A DNA stretch of 64,000 nt from Maniola hyperantus (GCF_902806685.2 NC_048555.1:12214001-12278000); one strand, 5' to 3'. Counted from the stretch's first letter, positions 41,380 to 50,673 are shown. A program made the numbers and translations. The notes: generated by a model not told the origin, from the sequence alone.

Positions 41380-41802
41380 TTACACATTATTAAATATATT
41401 ATCCTACAATTAAAACATCAATATTACTCATAATATTATTATTGTATATTTATTATTCATCTATCACTATATTATATATTAATATATGTTTATATATTAT
41501 GTATTATATATGTACCTGTGTATATCTTTATCTATATATTATTATTAAGGCATTTCTGTGCCTATTAATATACATATTACTTATATTATAATTATTATCT
41601 TTATGTTCCCTAACAACTTACGTACACCTTAAACCCAGTTTTCACTAGCCCTTAAATCCTCTTCAACCTAGTTGCCTGGTAGAGATCGCTTCACAGCGAT
41701 AAGGCCGCTGATTGTATGTTCTTCTTTTACATGTTTCTTTTTGTGTCTTTTTTATTTTATTTTTTGGTGTACAATAAAGTATATTAAACTAAAAAAAAAA
41801 AA
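39267..41802 (+). mobile_element. LINE insertion with poly(A) and 6-bp target duplication
   Basis: CCCTAT at 39261-39266 and again at 41803-41808. The 3' UTR (41380-41790) is AT-rich with tatatta words, then gcctggtagagatcgc, ataaggccgc, and a polyadenylation-type aataaa (41774) before A12. Length 2.54 kb. Confidence 0.85.
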
Positions 41803-42129
41803 CCCTATTTAACCCCTTTGGTAGAACTTTTTTCAAAAATCGTGAAATACGTATTTTTTATTTTTAGTCAAAAGCTTAAATACCTACCAATTTTCATCGA
41901 TGTAACTTCAAAAATGACGGACTTTCATACAAACTTCCATCCCCCATTTAACCTACTTAAAGGTGGAATTTAGAAAAAATGCTTAGAGGATACCCGCTCT
42001 TTACAATGAATACACCCTCCAAATTTCATGTCTCTAAGACGAGCGATTTAGGCTGTGCGTTGATTTATTCAATCAGTCAGTCAGGACTTCGAATTTTATA
42101 TATATCGATTATATTATATTTACTATTAT

Positions 42130-42303
42130 ATAAAGAGGTAATGTCGTTAAGTTTGTTTGTAGGGGGTAATCTTTGGAACTACTGAACCGATTTTAAAAAT
42201 TCTTTCACCAGTAGAAAGCTACATTATTCCTGAGTGACATAGGCTATACGGGATCTTTAAAAACCTAAATCCACGCGGGCGAAGCCGCGGGTATCAGCTA
42301 GTA
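42130..42303 (+). mobile_element. H2/H3-type Helitron-like element, variant
   Basis: gtttgtttgtagggggtaatc, ctactgaaccgattttaaaaa, ctgagtgacataggctatac, cgcgggcgaagccgcgggtatcagCTAG|T. The terminal hairpin is well preserved; the body differs from H2 and H3. Confidence 0.75.
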
Positions 42304-42593
42304 TATTATATAGATTCATTTTGTATGAACCTAGAAGAAATTTAGTTTGACGTAAACTGTGTTAATATTTTTAGGTATATTTAGGTATTTTGTTCGTTAT
42401 TAATAAATGTTTAGTTAAGCTTAAAAAATGATGGCGGCAAAACTGCATTTTATAGCTGCATTTTATATAGAGAGATTAGACTAGTCGTTCAGGTGATAGT
42501 AGCCATTAATCAATATGTGCCCAGTTTTAATAGTAATTAATTGATTTACGGTCACAAGAACCACTAACAGTTATGGTTAATAATTCTGCTACG
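42304..42593. other. Unassigned stretch
   Basis: No feature recognised; AT-rich. Confidence 0.4.
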
Positions 42594-42710
42594 ATGCTAC
42601 GTGCTACAACGCGTAGCACAATGCTACGTGCTACAACGCGTAGCACAATGCTACGTGCTACAACGCCTAGCAAAATGCTATGTGCTACAACGCGTAGCAA
42701 AATGCTACGG
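42594..42710. repeat. Minisatellite, 27-bp unit, ~4.3 copies
   Basis: Units begin at 42594, 42621, 42648, 42675 and 42702 (atgctacgtgctacaacgcg then tagcaca). Each unit has its own dyad, gtgctac...gtagcac. Because 27 is a multiple of three, a 122-codon ORF with a repeating 9-residue block (MLRATTRST) results; I regard that ORF as an accident. Confidence 0.9.
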
Positions 42711-42767
42711 CTACGGTTACGCCTATATGGTTACGGTTATGTTATTATTTTAGCTGTTGTTTGGAAA

Positions 42768-43146
42768 AGCAGTGATAGCCTAGTGGTTAAGACTTTAGCT
42801 TCTTATCTGGGAAGACCAGAGTTCGATCCTAGCCACGAACCTCAACTTTTATTTTTAAATTGTTCAGCAATAAAACCTCAACTTTTATTGCTGAAAGCCC
42901 ACATATATGTCCATATATGTGGGCTTTCAGCAATTAACTAAAAATCTACTGGTCTTAACGGCAAAGGAAATATTGTGAGTAAACCCATATTCCTCAGAAT
43001 TCTCCATAATGTTTTCAAAGGTGTGTGAATCTACCGATTCCCACTTGACCAGCATGGTTGACTATGGCCTTAACCCCTCTCATTCTGAGAGAAACCCTTC
43101 AGAAGTGTGTCGGATAAGTTAAGATGATGATGATGATGATGATGAG
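42768..43146 (+). mobile_element. S3 SINE variant with internal hairpin insert
   Basis: tRNA-like head (A box gatagcctagtggttaaga; B box agagttcgatcctag), then ~110 bp holding the hairpin 42887-42934, then S3 body (ctccataatgttttcaaagg, ccagcatggttgactatgg, ctctcattctgagag) and a (GATGAT)n tail. Confidence 0.78.
42887..42934. repeat. Perfect 23-bp-arm hairpin, 2-nt loop
   Basis: 42887-42909 (attgctgaaagcccacat...) and 42912-42934 are exact complements. Immediately upstream cagcaataaaa (42865-42875) can alternatively pair with ttttattgctg (42883-42893), so two hairpins compete. Confidence 0.9.
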
Positions 43147-43276
43147 GGTATATTTTAGTTGGAGGTAAAGCCAGCTGAATGCAATAGTAAAGAAATAATC
43201 TTATACTTAAATCAGTAATGTTTTTTTTTATTTTAACATAGGAAAAAAACACCTAAAATCACTTCCCAATTATTAT

Positions 43277-43675
43277 AATTGCGAAAGTGTGTTTGTTTGT
43301 TGGTTTGGTAGCATAGACTTATTATTTGGTGGTATATCCTTCAATCAGCCCCCCAATTGTGTAAGAATAACCATTTCATGGCTATCGCAATCGTCAAGAA
43401 ATTCTGCCCTTTGATTGGCTGTGAAAAAATGTAAACAGCGAATCAACCAATCAAAGGGCAGAATTTCTTGACGATTGCCATAGCGATGAAATGGTTATTC
43501 TTACACAATCGGGGGCCAGGTCGCAACGGAGCAACGGATTGACGTGATTTTTCGCATGGGTAGTTAAAGACCTGAAGAGTGACATAGGAAATTTTATCCC
43601 GGAAAATCAAAGAGTTCCCATAGGATTTTTAAAAACCTAAATCCACGCGAACAAAGCTGCGGGCATCAGTTCATG
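43277..43675 (+). mobile_element. H2 Helitron-like element split by M9
   Basis: gcgaaagtgtgtttgtttg, tccttcaatca | M9 | ggtcgcaacggagcaacgg, gcatgggtagttaaagacc, gttcccataggattttt, ctgcgggcatcagtt. The CTAG is mutated. Confidence 0.83.
43348..43517. mobile_element. M9 palindromic MITE, ~71-bp arms
   Basis: Arms 43348-43419 and 43447-43517 are complementary with few mismatches (ccccaattgtgtaagaataa..., ctgccctttgattgg). The centre has its own gctgt/acagc stem. ~170 bp, no ORF. Clean insertion in H2. Confidence 0.9.
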
Positions 43676-43944
43676 TCACTTTATTATGTATCATCAATTT
43701 AAACGATTATTATTGATACCCGAAGAATATCAATTCCAAAAATTCCACGAAGTCAATCTTAGAATACCGGGATAATTTATAATTGCCTGTCAACGTTATA
43801 TTGTTTATAGTGTAGACGTAACATGCTGATTGAGCGCGGTGTAAAGAACTACAACGCCCTCTGTAAGTAGCTTAAAGGTTTGATTCCGAACCACGCTGTC
43901 GCAACATTGCTGCCTAGCTCGGAATGTAATCTTCTGTATAATAT
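43676..43944. other. Unassigned stretch
   Basis: No feature recognised. The words gattccgaaccacgctg (43872) and ggttccgaatcatacg (44105) are a short inverted similarity around H4. Confidence 0.4.
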
Positions 43945-44020
43945 ATAAAATTCAAAGAAATTCAACCCCCACCTCTATTTTCTAAATTTCACCCGAGCGA
44001 AGCCGGGGCGGGTCAGCTAG
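43945..44020 (+). mobile_element. H4 Helitron-like element, 3' end
   Basis: attcaacccccacctctattttc, cacccgagcgaagccggggcg, ggtcagCTAG|T. Confidence 0.82.
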
Positions 44021-44439
44021 TCTCATTTATAAGCTTATAGAGATTGTATGGGGACCAGTAGTGCCGCGACAGCACTGTTGCGGCAGCACTGCTGCGTGCC
44101 GCGTGGTTCCGAATCATACGTACCTTTATATTAATTTATATACATTTATTTATATATAAGTCGCGGGCTAGTAAAGTATAACTGACACATATTTAGCTTT
44201 GGCGTGTAAAAGATCACTTGGCCCAATCAGATTAAACTTCGGTTAATTTGTAGTTAAATGTTTTTATTTTTAAAACACTGAAAACTTTATTAAGCCCGAG
44301 CACGCAATTCGACAAGATCTGTGTTATTAGAACATAACTTATAATTAACAAGTTAACTTTTGAAAGGGTTGTTTTTATGACAATTTATTATTACTACAGG
44401 TGTTTCTATTCACAGGTCTGAAACCCACAAACCAAGGCA
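44021..44439. other. Unassigned stretch
   Basis: Contains a gc-rich dyad at 44066-44100 (gccgcgacagcactgttgcggcagcactgctgcg). Otherwise unrecognised. Confidence 0.4.
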
Positions 44440-44575
44440 TTAAAAAACCTGTCAAGTGCAGGTCGGACTCGCACACGAAGGGTTCCGTACCATCGTACAA
44501 GATCTTTGACACTTGCTATGTTATTTTTAAATATGCATGGTGACCATTTTGGCTATCATGCTTTTTTATTAATTA

Positions 44576-44809
44576 CTAGCTTATGCTCGCGACTTCGTCC
44601 GCGTGGACTACAAAATTTCAAAACCCTATTTCACCCCCTTAGGAGTTGAATTTTCAAAAATCCTTTCTTAGCGGATGCCTACGCCATAATAGCTATCTGC
44701 ATGCCAAATTTCAGCCCGATCCGTCCGTAGTTTGAGCTGTGCGTTGATAGATCAGTCAGTCAGTCAGTCAGTCAGTCAGTCAGTCACCTTTCCCTTTTAT
44801 ATATATAGA
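44576..44809 (-). mobile_element. H1 Helitron-like element, first of tandem pair
   Basis: CTAGcttatgctcgcgacttc to tcccttttatatatataga. Has an expanded gtca repeat. Confidence 0.87.
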
Positions 44810-45027
44810 CTAGCTTATGCCCGCGACTTCGTCCGCGTGGACTACACAAATGTCGAACGCCCTTAGGGGTTGAATTTTGAAAAATCCTTTCTTAGCGGAT
44901 GTCTATTGTCTACGTCATAATAGCTATCTGCATGCTAAATTTCAGCCCGATCTGCCCAGTATAGTTTGAGCTGTGCGTTGATAGATCAGTCAGTCAGTTA
45001 CCTTTTCTTTTTACATAATATTTAAGA
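44810..45027 (-). mobile_element. H1 Helitron-like element, second of tandem pair
   Basis: CTAGcttatgcccgcgacttc to tttttacataatatttaaga. Starts at the base after the previous copy's TC end. Confidence 0.87.
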
Positions 45028-45294
45028 TTGTTATAGCGACAACAAAATACACACTCAGTGAAAATTTAAACTCTCTACCTATTACGGTACATGAGATACG
45101 GCTGACAGACGGACAGACTAGCGACGTTTAAAGAATTAGTTCAAACTGACTCTCTTGGTCGACTATAACAGTTATAGCTCGGAATAAGTAGACGATTAAA
45201 AGAGTCAGTCAGAAAAGCAGGCGAATTATTGGGTATTTTAAGATGAGTTTAGTTAAAATGTCCTCTCATATAAAACTTGCGCGCGGATATAGAT

Positions 45295-45450
45295 CACAAC
45301 GCGTAGAGGCTTATCGAGAGTTTTAGTCTTTAGACTAACTTAACTGAAATATTAACTTGATCGGTGAATAAATGCTATTTCAACCACTTGATTGAAATAA
45401 CGACCTAAACACAAAAAGTATTTAATAGTCGTCGAGTCTCGAGTCCGAGC
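45295..45450 (+). repeat. Diverged direct repeat, copy 1
   Basis: aggcttatcgagagtttta, aactgaaatattaacttgat, acctaaacacaaaaagtattt, gtcgagtctcgag. Partner at 47092-47245. Not a family recognised elsewhere. Confidence 0.75.
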
Positions 45451-46004
45451 GAGACTGCCTTCAAAAACGGATGAGTCAAATAATGTCCAATTCATTAAAC
45501 TAACTTCAATAAATAAATTGTTAATCTTGATCATTACTTTGAATTCAAACCAATTCTTTAAAATAAGCTAAAAATAACTAGTAATTTAGTCAGTGTTGCT
45601 GACACGATAATGGCAATAATTTTATTGTAATCTAACTACAAAAACTAAAAACTACAATGTGCTTAATGTTTTGTGATTTTGCGATAGCTTTCAAAATTCA
45701 AACAGCTCCTTTTTGTAAACAGTCAATATTTTCGAGAACTGATACTAACGCAAAATGCCATAATGTTTTAAAAATACCTTTTCGGCGAGGTCCATTCAAA
45801 ATAGTACGCAAGCTGCTTTCACTTGACGGACATCGACGTGATTCCAAAAATGTTTCATTTTGACTTTTGAACACGGAACCCTAGAAATAAATTTAAGCTT
45901 GTTTATATTATTATAACATGACACGCACCATACTTAAAAGAGCTAACGCAGACTGCCGTGTTTTGCCTGAACCCGATATTTATCCAATAAAGGCCGACTT
46001 TTAG
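45451..46004. other. Unassigned stretch
   Basis: No recognised repeat. The 68-codon ORF at 45657 shows no domain. Confidence 0.4.
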
Positions 46005-46397
46005 ACGCCTACGACGAGGCATTGACTCCAAGTGGCCTACTTACGCAACGTGTGTTGACCTCTAACGTCAGTCCGACGTTTTATTTGCAATCGTAAACTT
46101 ACGTACGTAACGTAACGTATTTTTTTTTTCGCGTTTTTTTGTGATATCATATCAGTAATCATCAGTACTATCACCTGTCTTCGTTTTTGCCAGTGAACCA
46201 GTGGCCCTACCGCGGTTGTTTGACAGCTACAATGTCACGATCGCAATCATCTCTGATTGGTTAATGCTCGCTCACTATTGGCCACAATGCATTGTTGCAA
46301 CAAGAATCGCACAAATTTAGCCAATCAGAACAATTGAGATTGTTACAATGACTGATGCAGGTTTTAGACAATCGCCCTACGGGTTACACTCTGTATA
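46005..46397 (+). mobile_element. M1 MITE, 5'-truncated, split by M10
   Basis: gcctacgacgaggcattgac, acctctaacgtcagtccgac, tcgtttttgccag | M10 | ggttacactctg then ta. M10 lies within the right terminal repeat. Confidence 0.8.
46200..46382. mobile_element. M10 palindromic MITE nested in M1
   Basis: Near-palindromic: caatcatctctgattggttaa against ttagccaatcagaacaattg; actattggccacaatgcattg at the centre. Ends gtggccctacc / cgccctacg. Confidence 0.72.
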
Positions 46398-46708
46398 GAC
46401 TGAAATAATGTCGATGATTATTAGATATTAGATCATTTTGTTTAGTTAGGAAATGTCTAGAAAATGCGTTCCATTCAGTTCCGTTTCGAATATTTGATTA
46501 TTTAAACCCTTTTTCCTAGTCCTATCAAAACTTATCCATTCAAAGAATTTTCGCAAAAGTTTTCTTTACTTAGCTAAATGTGTTCATTCAAAAAAGTTTA
46601 TTTGAACAAAACCTTTATATGGAAAAAAAATCTGAGAATGAAATAACTTTTATAAAAGTTAAGCCAAATACACTGGTACTAGGTATATTTAGCGATATAA
46701 AATGTTCC

Positions 46709-46771
46709 ACTAGGTGGAGCGCCTCGTTACGGCGCCGCACCGCCGCACCGCAACGAGGCGCTCCACCTAGT
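46709..46771. repeat. GC-rich hairpin, 20-bp perfect arms
   Basis: 46709-46728 (ACTAGGTGGAGCGCCTCGTT) and 46752-46771 are exact complements. The 23-nt loop is gcgccgcaccgcc-rich. Related gcgccgcaccgcc words recur to ~46900. Confidence 0.9.
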
Positions 46772-47091
46772 ACAGCGGTGCGGCGCCGCACGACGACGTC
46801 GTAATGCATCGTGTGGCATGGTACAGTACAGGGATTTTTATGTAGAATGACGCAGTGACACCGCTCAGGCGCCGCACCGCCAACGCAACGCAACGCGACG
46901 CGGCATCCTACGTGAGTGATCTTGACGCAAACGTGAAGCGTAACGTCAAACAAGAAACAGTCGATACCTATTGAAGTTTGCAATGTCGTTCGCTTCGAAT
47001 CGCCTACGTAAAACTATGGCTTTCTACGAACATAGATAAATAAGAACAGACTATTATAAACATACCAGAATTGAAGTTAAATATTAATGAC

Positions 47092-47245
47092 GACGCGAAT
47101 AGGCTTATCGAAAATTTTACCTTTTATAATAACCTAACTGCAATATTGACTTGATTAGGGCATAATTGCTATTGCAACCACTCAATCAAAATGGGGATCT
47201 AAACACAAAAAGCATTTAATAGTCGGTGAGTCTCGAGTTGGAACT
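47092..47245 (+). repeat. Diverged direct repeat, copy 2
   Basis: ataggcttatcgaaaatttta, aactgcaatattgacttgat, tctaaacacaaaaagcattt, ggtgagtctcgag; partner of 45295-45450. Confidence 0.75.
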
Positions 47246-47363
47246 TAAAAACCATCAACCACACGTATTTATACAATCGACTCTATCTGGCTGTCTCGCA
47301 ATAGTACACGCGCCTTCCATTTCAAAAGGCGCCAAATACAAATGCGATAACATTATACTCTAA

Positions 47364-47577
47364 CTAGCTTATGCTCACGACTTCGTCCGCGTGGACTACA
47401 CAAACAAACCTCTATTTCACCCCCTTATATGAGTTGAATTTTAAAAAAAATTCTTAGCGAATGGCGACGTCATAATAATAGCTATCTGCATGCCAAACAA
47501 CCCGATCCGTCCAGTAGTTTGAGCTGTGCGTTGATAGATCAGTCAGTCAGTCAGTCACCTTTTCCTTTTATATAAAT
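47364..47577 (-). mobile_element. H1 Helitron-like element, first of tandem pair
   Basis: CTAGcttatgctcacgacttc to ttccttttatataaata; next copy begins at 47579. Confidence 0.86.
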
Positions 47578-47578
47578 A

Positions 47579-47792
47579 CTAGCTTATGCTCGCGACTTCG
47601 TCCGCGTGGACTACACAAATTTCAAACCCCTATTTCACCCCTTTAGGGGTTGAATTTTTAAAAATCCTTTCTTAGCGGATGCTACGTCATAATAGCTATC
47701 TGTATGCCAAATTTCAGCCTGATCCGTCCAGTAGTTTGAGCTGTGCGTTGATAGATCAGTCAGTCACCTTTTCCTTTTATATATTATTTAGA
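47579..47792 (-). mobile_element. H1 Helitron-like element, second of tandem pair
   Basis: CTAGcttatgctcgcgacttc to tttatatattatttaga; near consensus. Confidence 0.87.
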
Positions 47793-48190
47793 TTTTGATA
47801 TGATAACGTGAATTTTGAGTTATCGCGCAAGTTTAATTTTCACAATCGAACTGCATAGAATGCCGATTACGATTGACAGGAGTGCGCAGTTCGGACACCG
47901 ATGTTCGTTGGAACATGTTTGTTGTTACTATGAAGCGCCGCATCTAGTAGAGCATTTCTATCGCTGGGTACATTTAACTAGGTATTTAAAGTACCTGTGT
48001 AAGAACACTCGTGATATTTATTGCGCTGTAAACAATACGAATTAGTTCGCGGAATGTTTCATACGAAATGTACGAGTGTGCACAATCTTACCTTTACCTT
48101 GCTCAAACATTCGGAATATTATGCTAATCGTTTTTATTTCTCGTGCGTCGCGCTTGAATTGTATAATAACATTGTAAATTGTAAAATTAA
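47793..48190. other. Unassigned stretch
   Basis: gcgccgcatctagtagagc (47936) weakly echoes the 46.7-kb hairpin; otherwise nothing. Confidence 0.4.
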
Positions 48191-48851
48191 AAAATAAAAA
48201 CCGACTTCGATACACAAACACTAAAAATTGAAAAATAAATTAATTTATTACCGAATATATTATGTATACAAGAGTTAATATAGTTCCATAATAATACTTT
48301 TTGGTGCCGGTGCCAATTAGCTTTCTTTAGCTGCGCGAATCGTCTAGACTTCATATTTTTATGAGACTCACAGACACAATGGCACCTCATTGGCACCGAC
48401 CCCAAAAAATATTATTATGGAACTATATTAACTCTTGTATACATAATATATTCGGTAATAAATTAATTTATTTTTCAATTTTTAGTGTTTGTGTATCGAA
48501 GTCGGTTTTTATTTTTTTTGTAAAAAAAATTTATTTCACAATTTTTAGTGGTCCCATGGAATTATGCTATGACTGGTTAAAAATCTACTGTTTACTAAGC
48601 TATTACACTGATCGCGAGCAATTTACTCTTATCCGTTGAGGAGTTCCAGTATCTATCTTCGAAGATGTTCATCAGATCTTCACCAAATTTAAATGGGACC
48701 AACTTTGAAGTATACCCTTTTAAACAAAAACAGAATTTTCAAAATCGGTCCAGGCGTCTTTGAGTAATCGGGGAACATACATAAAAAAAAAAAAAAAAAA
48801 AAGATTCCGACGAATTGAGAACCTCCTCCTTTTTTTGAAGTCGGTTAAAAA
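48191..48851. mobile_element. Foldback element with 127-bp arms (M11)
   Basis: Arms 48191-48317 and 48389-48515 are complementary almost throughout (aaaaaccgacttcgatacac..., ttaattcttg-type centre) around a 71-nt loop. A further stretch to 48851 ends ttgaagtcggttaaaaa, so the ends aaccgacttc / gaagtcggtt also pair. The mirror-image ORFs on the two strands (48187-48405 and 48361-48639) are a by-product of the palindrome. Confidence 0.88.
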
Positions 48852-49005
48852 GAGCAACCTTCTTTCAAGAGAGTTTCTTGCTGGTTCTTCTCGGTAGGAA
48901 CGGCATTCCGAACCAGTGGTAAATTAAAACTACCCGACTATTCGAAAGCGCTTGAAAAAAGTCTATTTGAATAAAAACATATTCTATTCTATTCTATTCT
49001 ATTGC
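48847..49005 (+). repeat. K repeat with (ATTCT)n end
   Basis: aaagagcaaccttctttcaag, tctcggtaggaacggcattcc, cttgaaaaaagtctatttgaataaaaac then attctattctattctatt. Confidence 0.75.
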
Positions 49006-49034
49006 TGCTTTGAAACTAAGTTATGATTATATTT

Positions 49035-49175
49035 TCAAGAGCAACCGCTGAGTTTCTTGCTGGTTCTTCTCGGTAGGAAAGGCATTCCGAACCAGTTGTA
49101 GATGCATCCGACTATTCGTAAGTACTTGTAAAAGTTTATTCGAATAAAAAAGATTTTTATTTTTATTTTATTTTT
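49035..49175 (+). repeat. K repeat
   Basis: aagagcaaccgctgagtttc, tctcggtaggaaaggc, aagtacttgtaaaagtttattcg, A/T-rich tail. In tandem with the previous K. Confidence 0.75.
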
Positions 49176-49224
49176 TATTCGTAGGTTTCATATGAGCGAC
49201 AGAGACAACGCTCTACAAAGCCGA

Positions 49225-49500
49225 AATGTCTTTCGTACTTTCTGCCGCGTAGGATCACGTAGGTCGTAGAGAAACTCCGCACATAGCTCTCTCCATCGCC
49301 CGCTGAGTGAGTGAGATTTCTTATGAGGCTCATAGTTAGCGACCTTAGATTAAGGATTGGTTTCCGATGTGGTCGGATTCGGAATATAACGGATACCAAG
49401 CCTTAATCTAAGTTAGCGACCATGTCTTGGATCCATATAACATTGTCATCACTGGCAACACGCAGTGTTCGAAGACTTTGCTCTTCAAGCACTAAGGAAT
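49225..49500 (-). pseudogene. RTE-1 relic with nested micro-MITE
   Basis: Minus-strand RTE-1: gtagagaaactccgcacatagc, catcgcccgctgagtgagtg, cttatgaggctcatagttagcgacc | micro-MITE | atgtcttggatccat, gcaacacgcagtgttcgaag, caagcactaaggaattttgg. It encodes the LPVMTYGSETWSL-type segment in decayed form. No polymerase motifs. Confidence 0.82.
49335..49421. mobile_element. Micro-MITE (67 bp) with 10-bp target duplication
   Basis: GTTAGCGACC at 49335-49344 and 49412-49421 bracket 67 bp that begin TTAGATTAAGGATTGGTTTCC and end in the complement (ggataccaagccttaatctaa). The terminal repeats are 22 bp with 2 mismatches. Removing it restores RTE-1. Confidence 0.9.
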
Positions 49501-49862
49501 TTTGGACGAGAAAACAAAACTTTTATTTTTAAAAAAATATAATTCGTATAATGGGCAAATGTAACAAACATTTAGCAGATTCTAAAGCGCAATATTTCTC
49601 CGGTCGAATAAATACAATCCAAATGGAAGTTAGAGCGGGCGATGTGGCACTAATAGTGAGGAATCTTCTTACACCGCCAGATGTTTCAGAAAAATATCAC
49701 ATTATTTTCAAAATACGAGCTTGCTCAGGTTCTACAATACCATTTACACGTTAGTACAATCTATGTATATTATAATGAGATCTTTGACATTTTGAGATCT
49801 TCCTCGCCATTTTAGCTCTGTATCATTACCTTACTTTCTTGTCAACGAATTCTCCAAAGCTA
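49501..49862. other. Unassigned stretch
   Basis: The 67-codon ORF at 49551-49754 has no recognised domain. No repeat family. Confidence 0.4.
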
Positions 49863-50188
49863 TCATCATCATCATCATGATCAACCCAGCGCCCGCGCCG
49901 GCTCACTACAGAGCACGGGTCTCCTCTCAGACTGAGAAGGGTTTTGGCCATAGTCTACCACGCTGGCCATGTGCGGATTGGTAGACTTTACACACTTTTG
50001 AGAACATTATGGAGAACTCTCAGGCATGCAGGTTTCCTCACTATGTTTTACTTCATCGGTAAAGCAAGTGATATTTAATTAATTCAAAACGCACATAACT
50101 CCGAAAAGTTAGAGGTGCGTGCCCGGGGTCGAACCCCCGACCTCTGGTTAGAAGGCGGACGTCCTAACCACTAGGCTATCACAGCTTG
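49863..50188 (-). mobile_element. S3 SINE, complete
   Basis: (atc)n tail, gatcaacccagcgcccg, cagactgagaagggttttgg, gtgcggattggtagac, gcatgcaggtttcctcac, then the tRNA-like head (ggggtcgaacccccgacctc as B box; ctaaccactaggctatcac as A box). The best full copy on this strand. Confidence 0.88.
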
Positions 50189-50232
50189 CCATACGAGATA
50201 AGAAGAATTCTGGACATGAGCTATAGGAGATA

Positions 50233-50321
50233 GTATTTTTAAAAATTCAACCCCTGAGAGGGTAAAATAGGGGTTCGAAATTTGTGTAGTCCACGCGGAC
50301 CAAGTCGCAGGATTAAGCTAG
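50233..50321 (+). mobile_element. H1 Helitron-like element, 3' end
   Basis: aaaattcaacccctgagagg, tagtccacgcggaccaagtcg, attaagCTAG|T. It adjoins the S1 A-tail. Confidence 0.78.
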
Positions 50322-50324
50322 TGG

Positions 50325-50673
50325 TTTTTTTTTTTTTATTATTTAGATACAAGTTATAGCCCTTGACTGCAATCTCACCTGGTGGTAAGTGATGAAGCAG
50401 TCTAAGATGATAGCGGACTAACCTGGAAGGGGTATGGCAGTTTTTAATAAACCCATGCCCCTTTGGTTTCTACACAGCATCGTACCGGAACGCTAAATCG
50501 CTTGGCGGCACGGCTTTGCCGGTAGGGTGGTAACCAGCCACGGCCGAAGTCTCCCACCAGACCAGACCAGAAATTAAGAAATTATAAAATTCCAAACCCC
50601 TGCCAGGAATCGAACCCGGGACCTCCCACTATTAAGACCACAGCGCTCACCACTGCGCCAGGGAGGTCGTCAA
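50325..50673 (-). mobile_element. S1 SINE, complete
   Basis: T-run (poly(A) reversed), cccttgactgcaatctcacc, taagatgatagcggac, cccatgcccctttgg, cttggcggcacggctttgcc, and the head (gccaggaatcgaacccggg B box; accactgcgccaggg A box). ~345 bp. Confidence 0.9.

Larger units (their letters stand above)
39092..42100 (-). mobile_element. H4 Helitron-like element split by a LINE
   Basis: H4 3' end at 39092 (CTAGctgaaccgccccggcttcg), body to 39266; LINE 39267-41802; body resumes 41809 and ends near 42100 (gctgtgcgttgatttattc, gtcagtcagg). The right piece repeats ~125 bp of the left piece (acgtattt, ccaattttcat, aaaaatgacg, catacaaactt), so this H4 variant has an internal duplication into which the LINE inserted. 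Confidence 0.78.
44440..45125 (+). mobile_element. G2 element split by two H1 copies
   Basis: The left part reads cctgtcaagtgcagg, cacgaagggttccgtaccatcg, aatatgcatggtgacc (to 44575). The right part resumes at ttgttatagcgacaacaaaatac and gtacatgagatacggctgac (45028-45125). Two head-to-tail H1 copies fill the gap. Confidence 0.78.

Noticed and set aside
42887..42934. microRNA precursor
   Set aside because: A perfect stem with a 2-nt loop is unlike a Dicer/Drosha substrate; better seen as a palindromic insertion.
42573..42941. 122-codon ORF with MLRATTRST repeats as a gene
   Set aside because: The frame is created by a 27-bp minisatellite and then runs through a SINE head; no promoter, domain or codon pattern supports it.
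46580..46983. 74- and 122-codon ORFs over the GC-rich hairpin
   Set aside because: Opposite-strand readings of a hairpin; no domain.
48187..48639. Two similar ORFs on opposite strands
   Set aside because: They mirror each other because the DNA is a palindrome with 127-bp arms.
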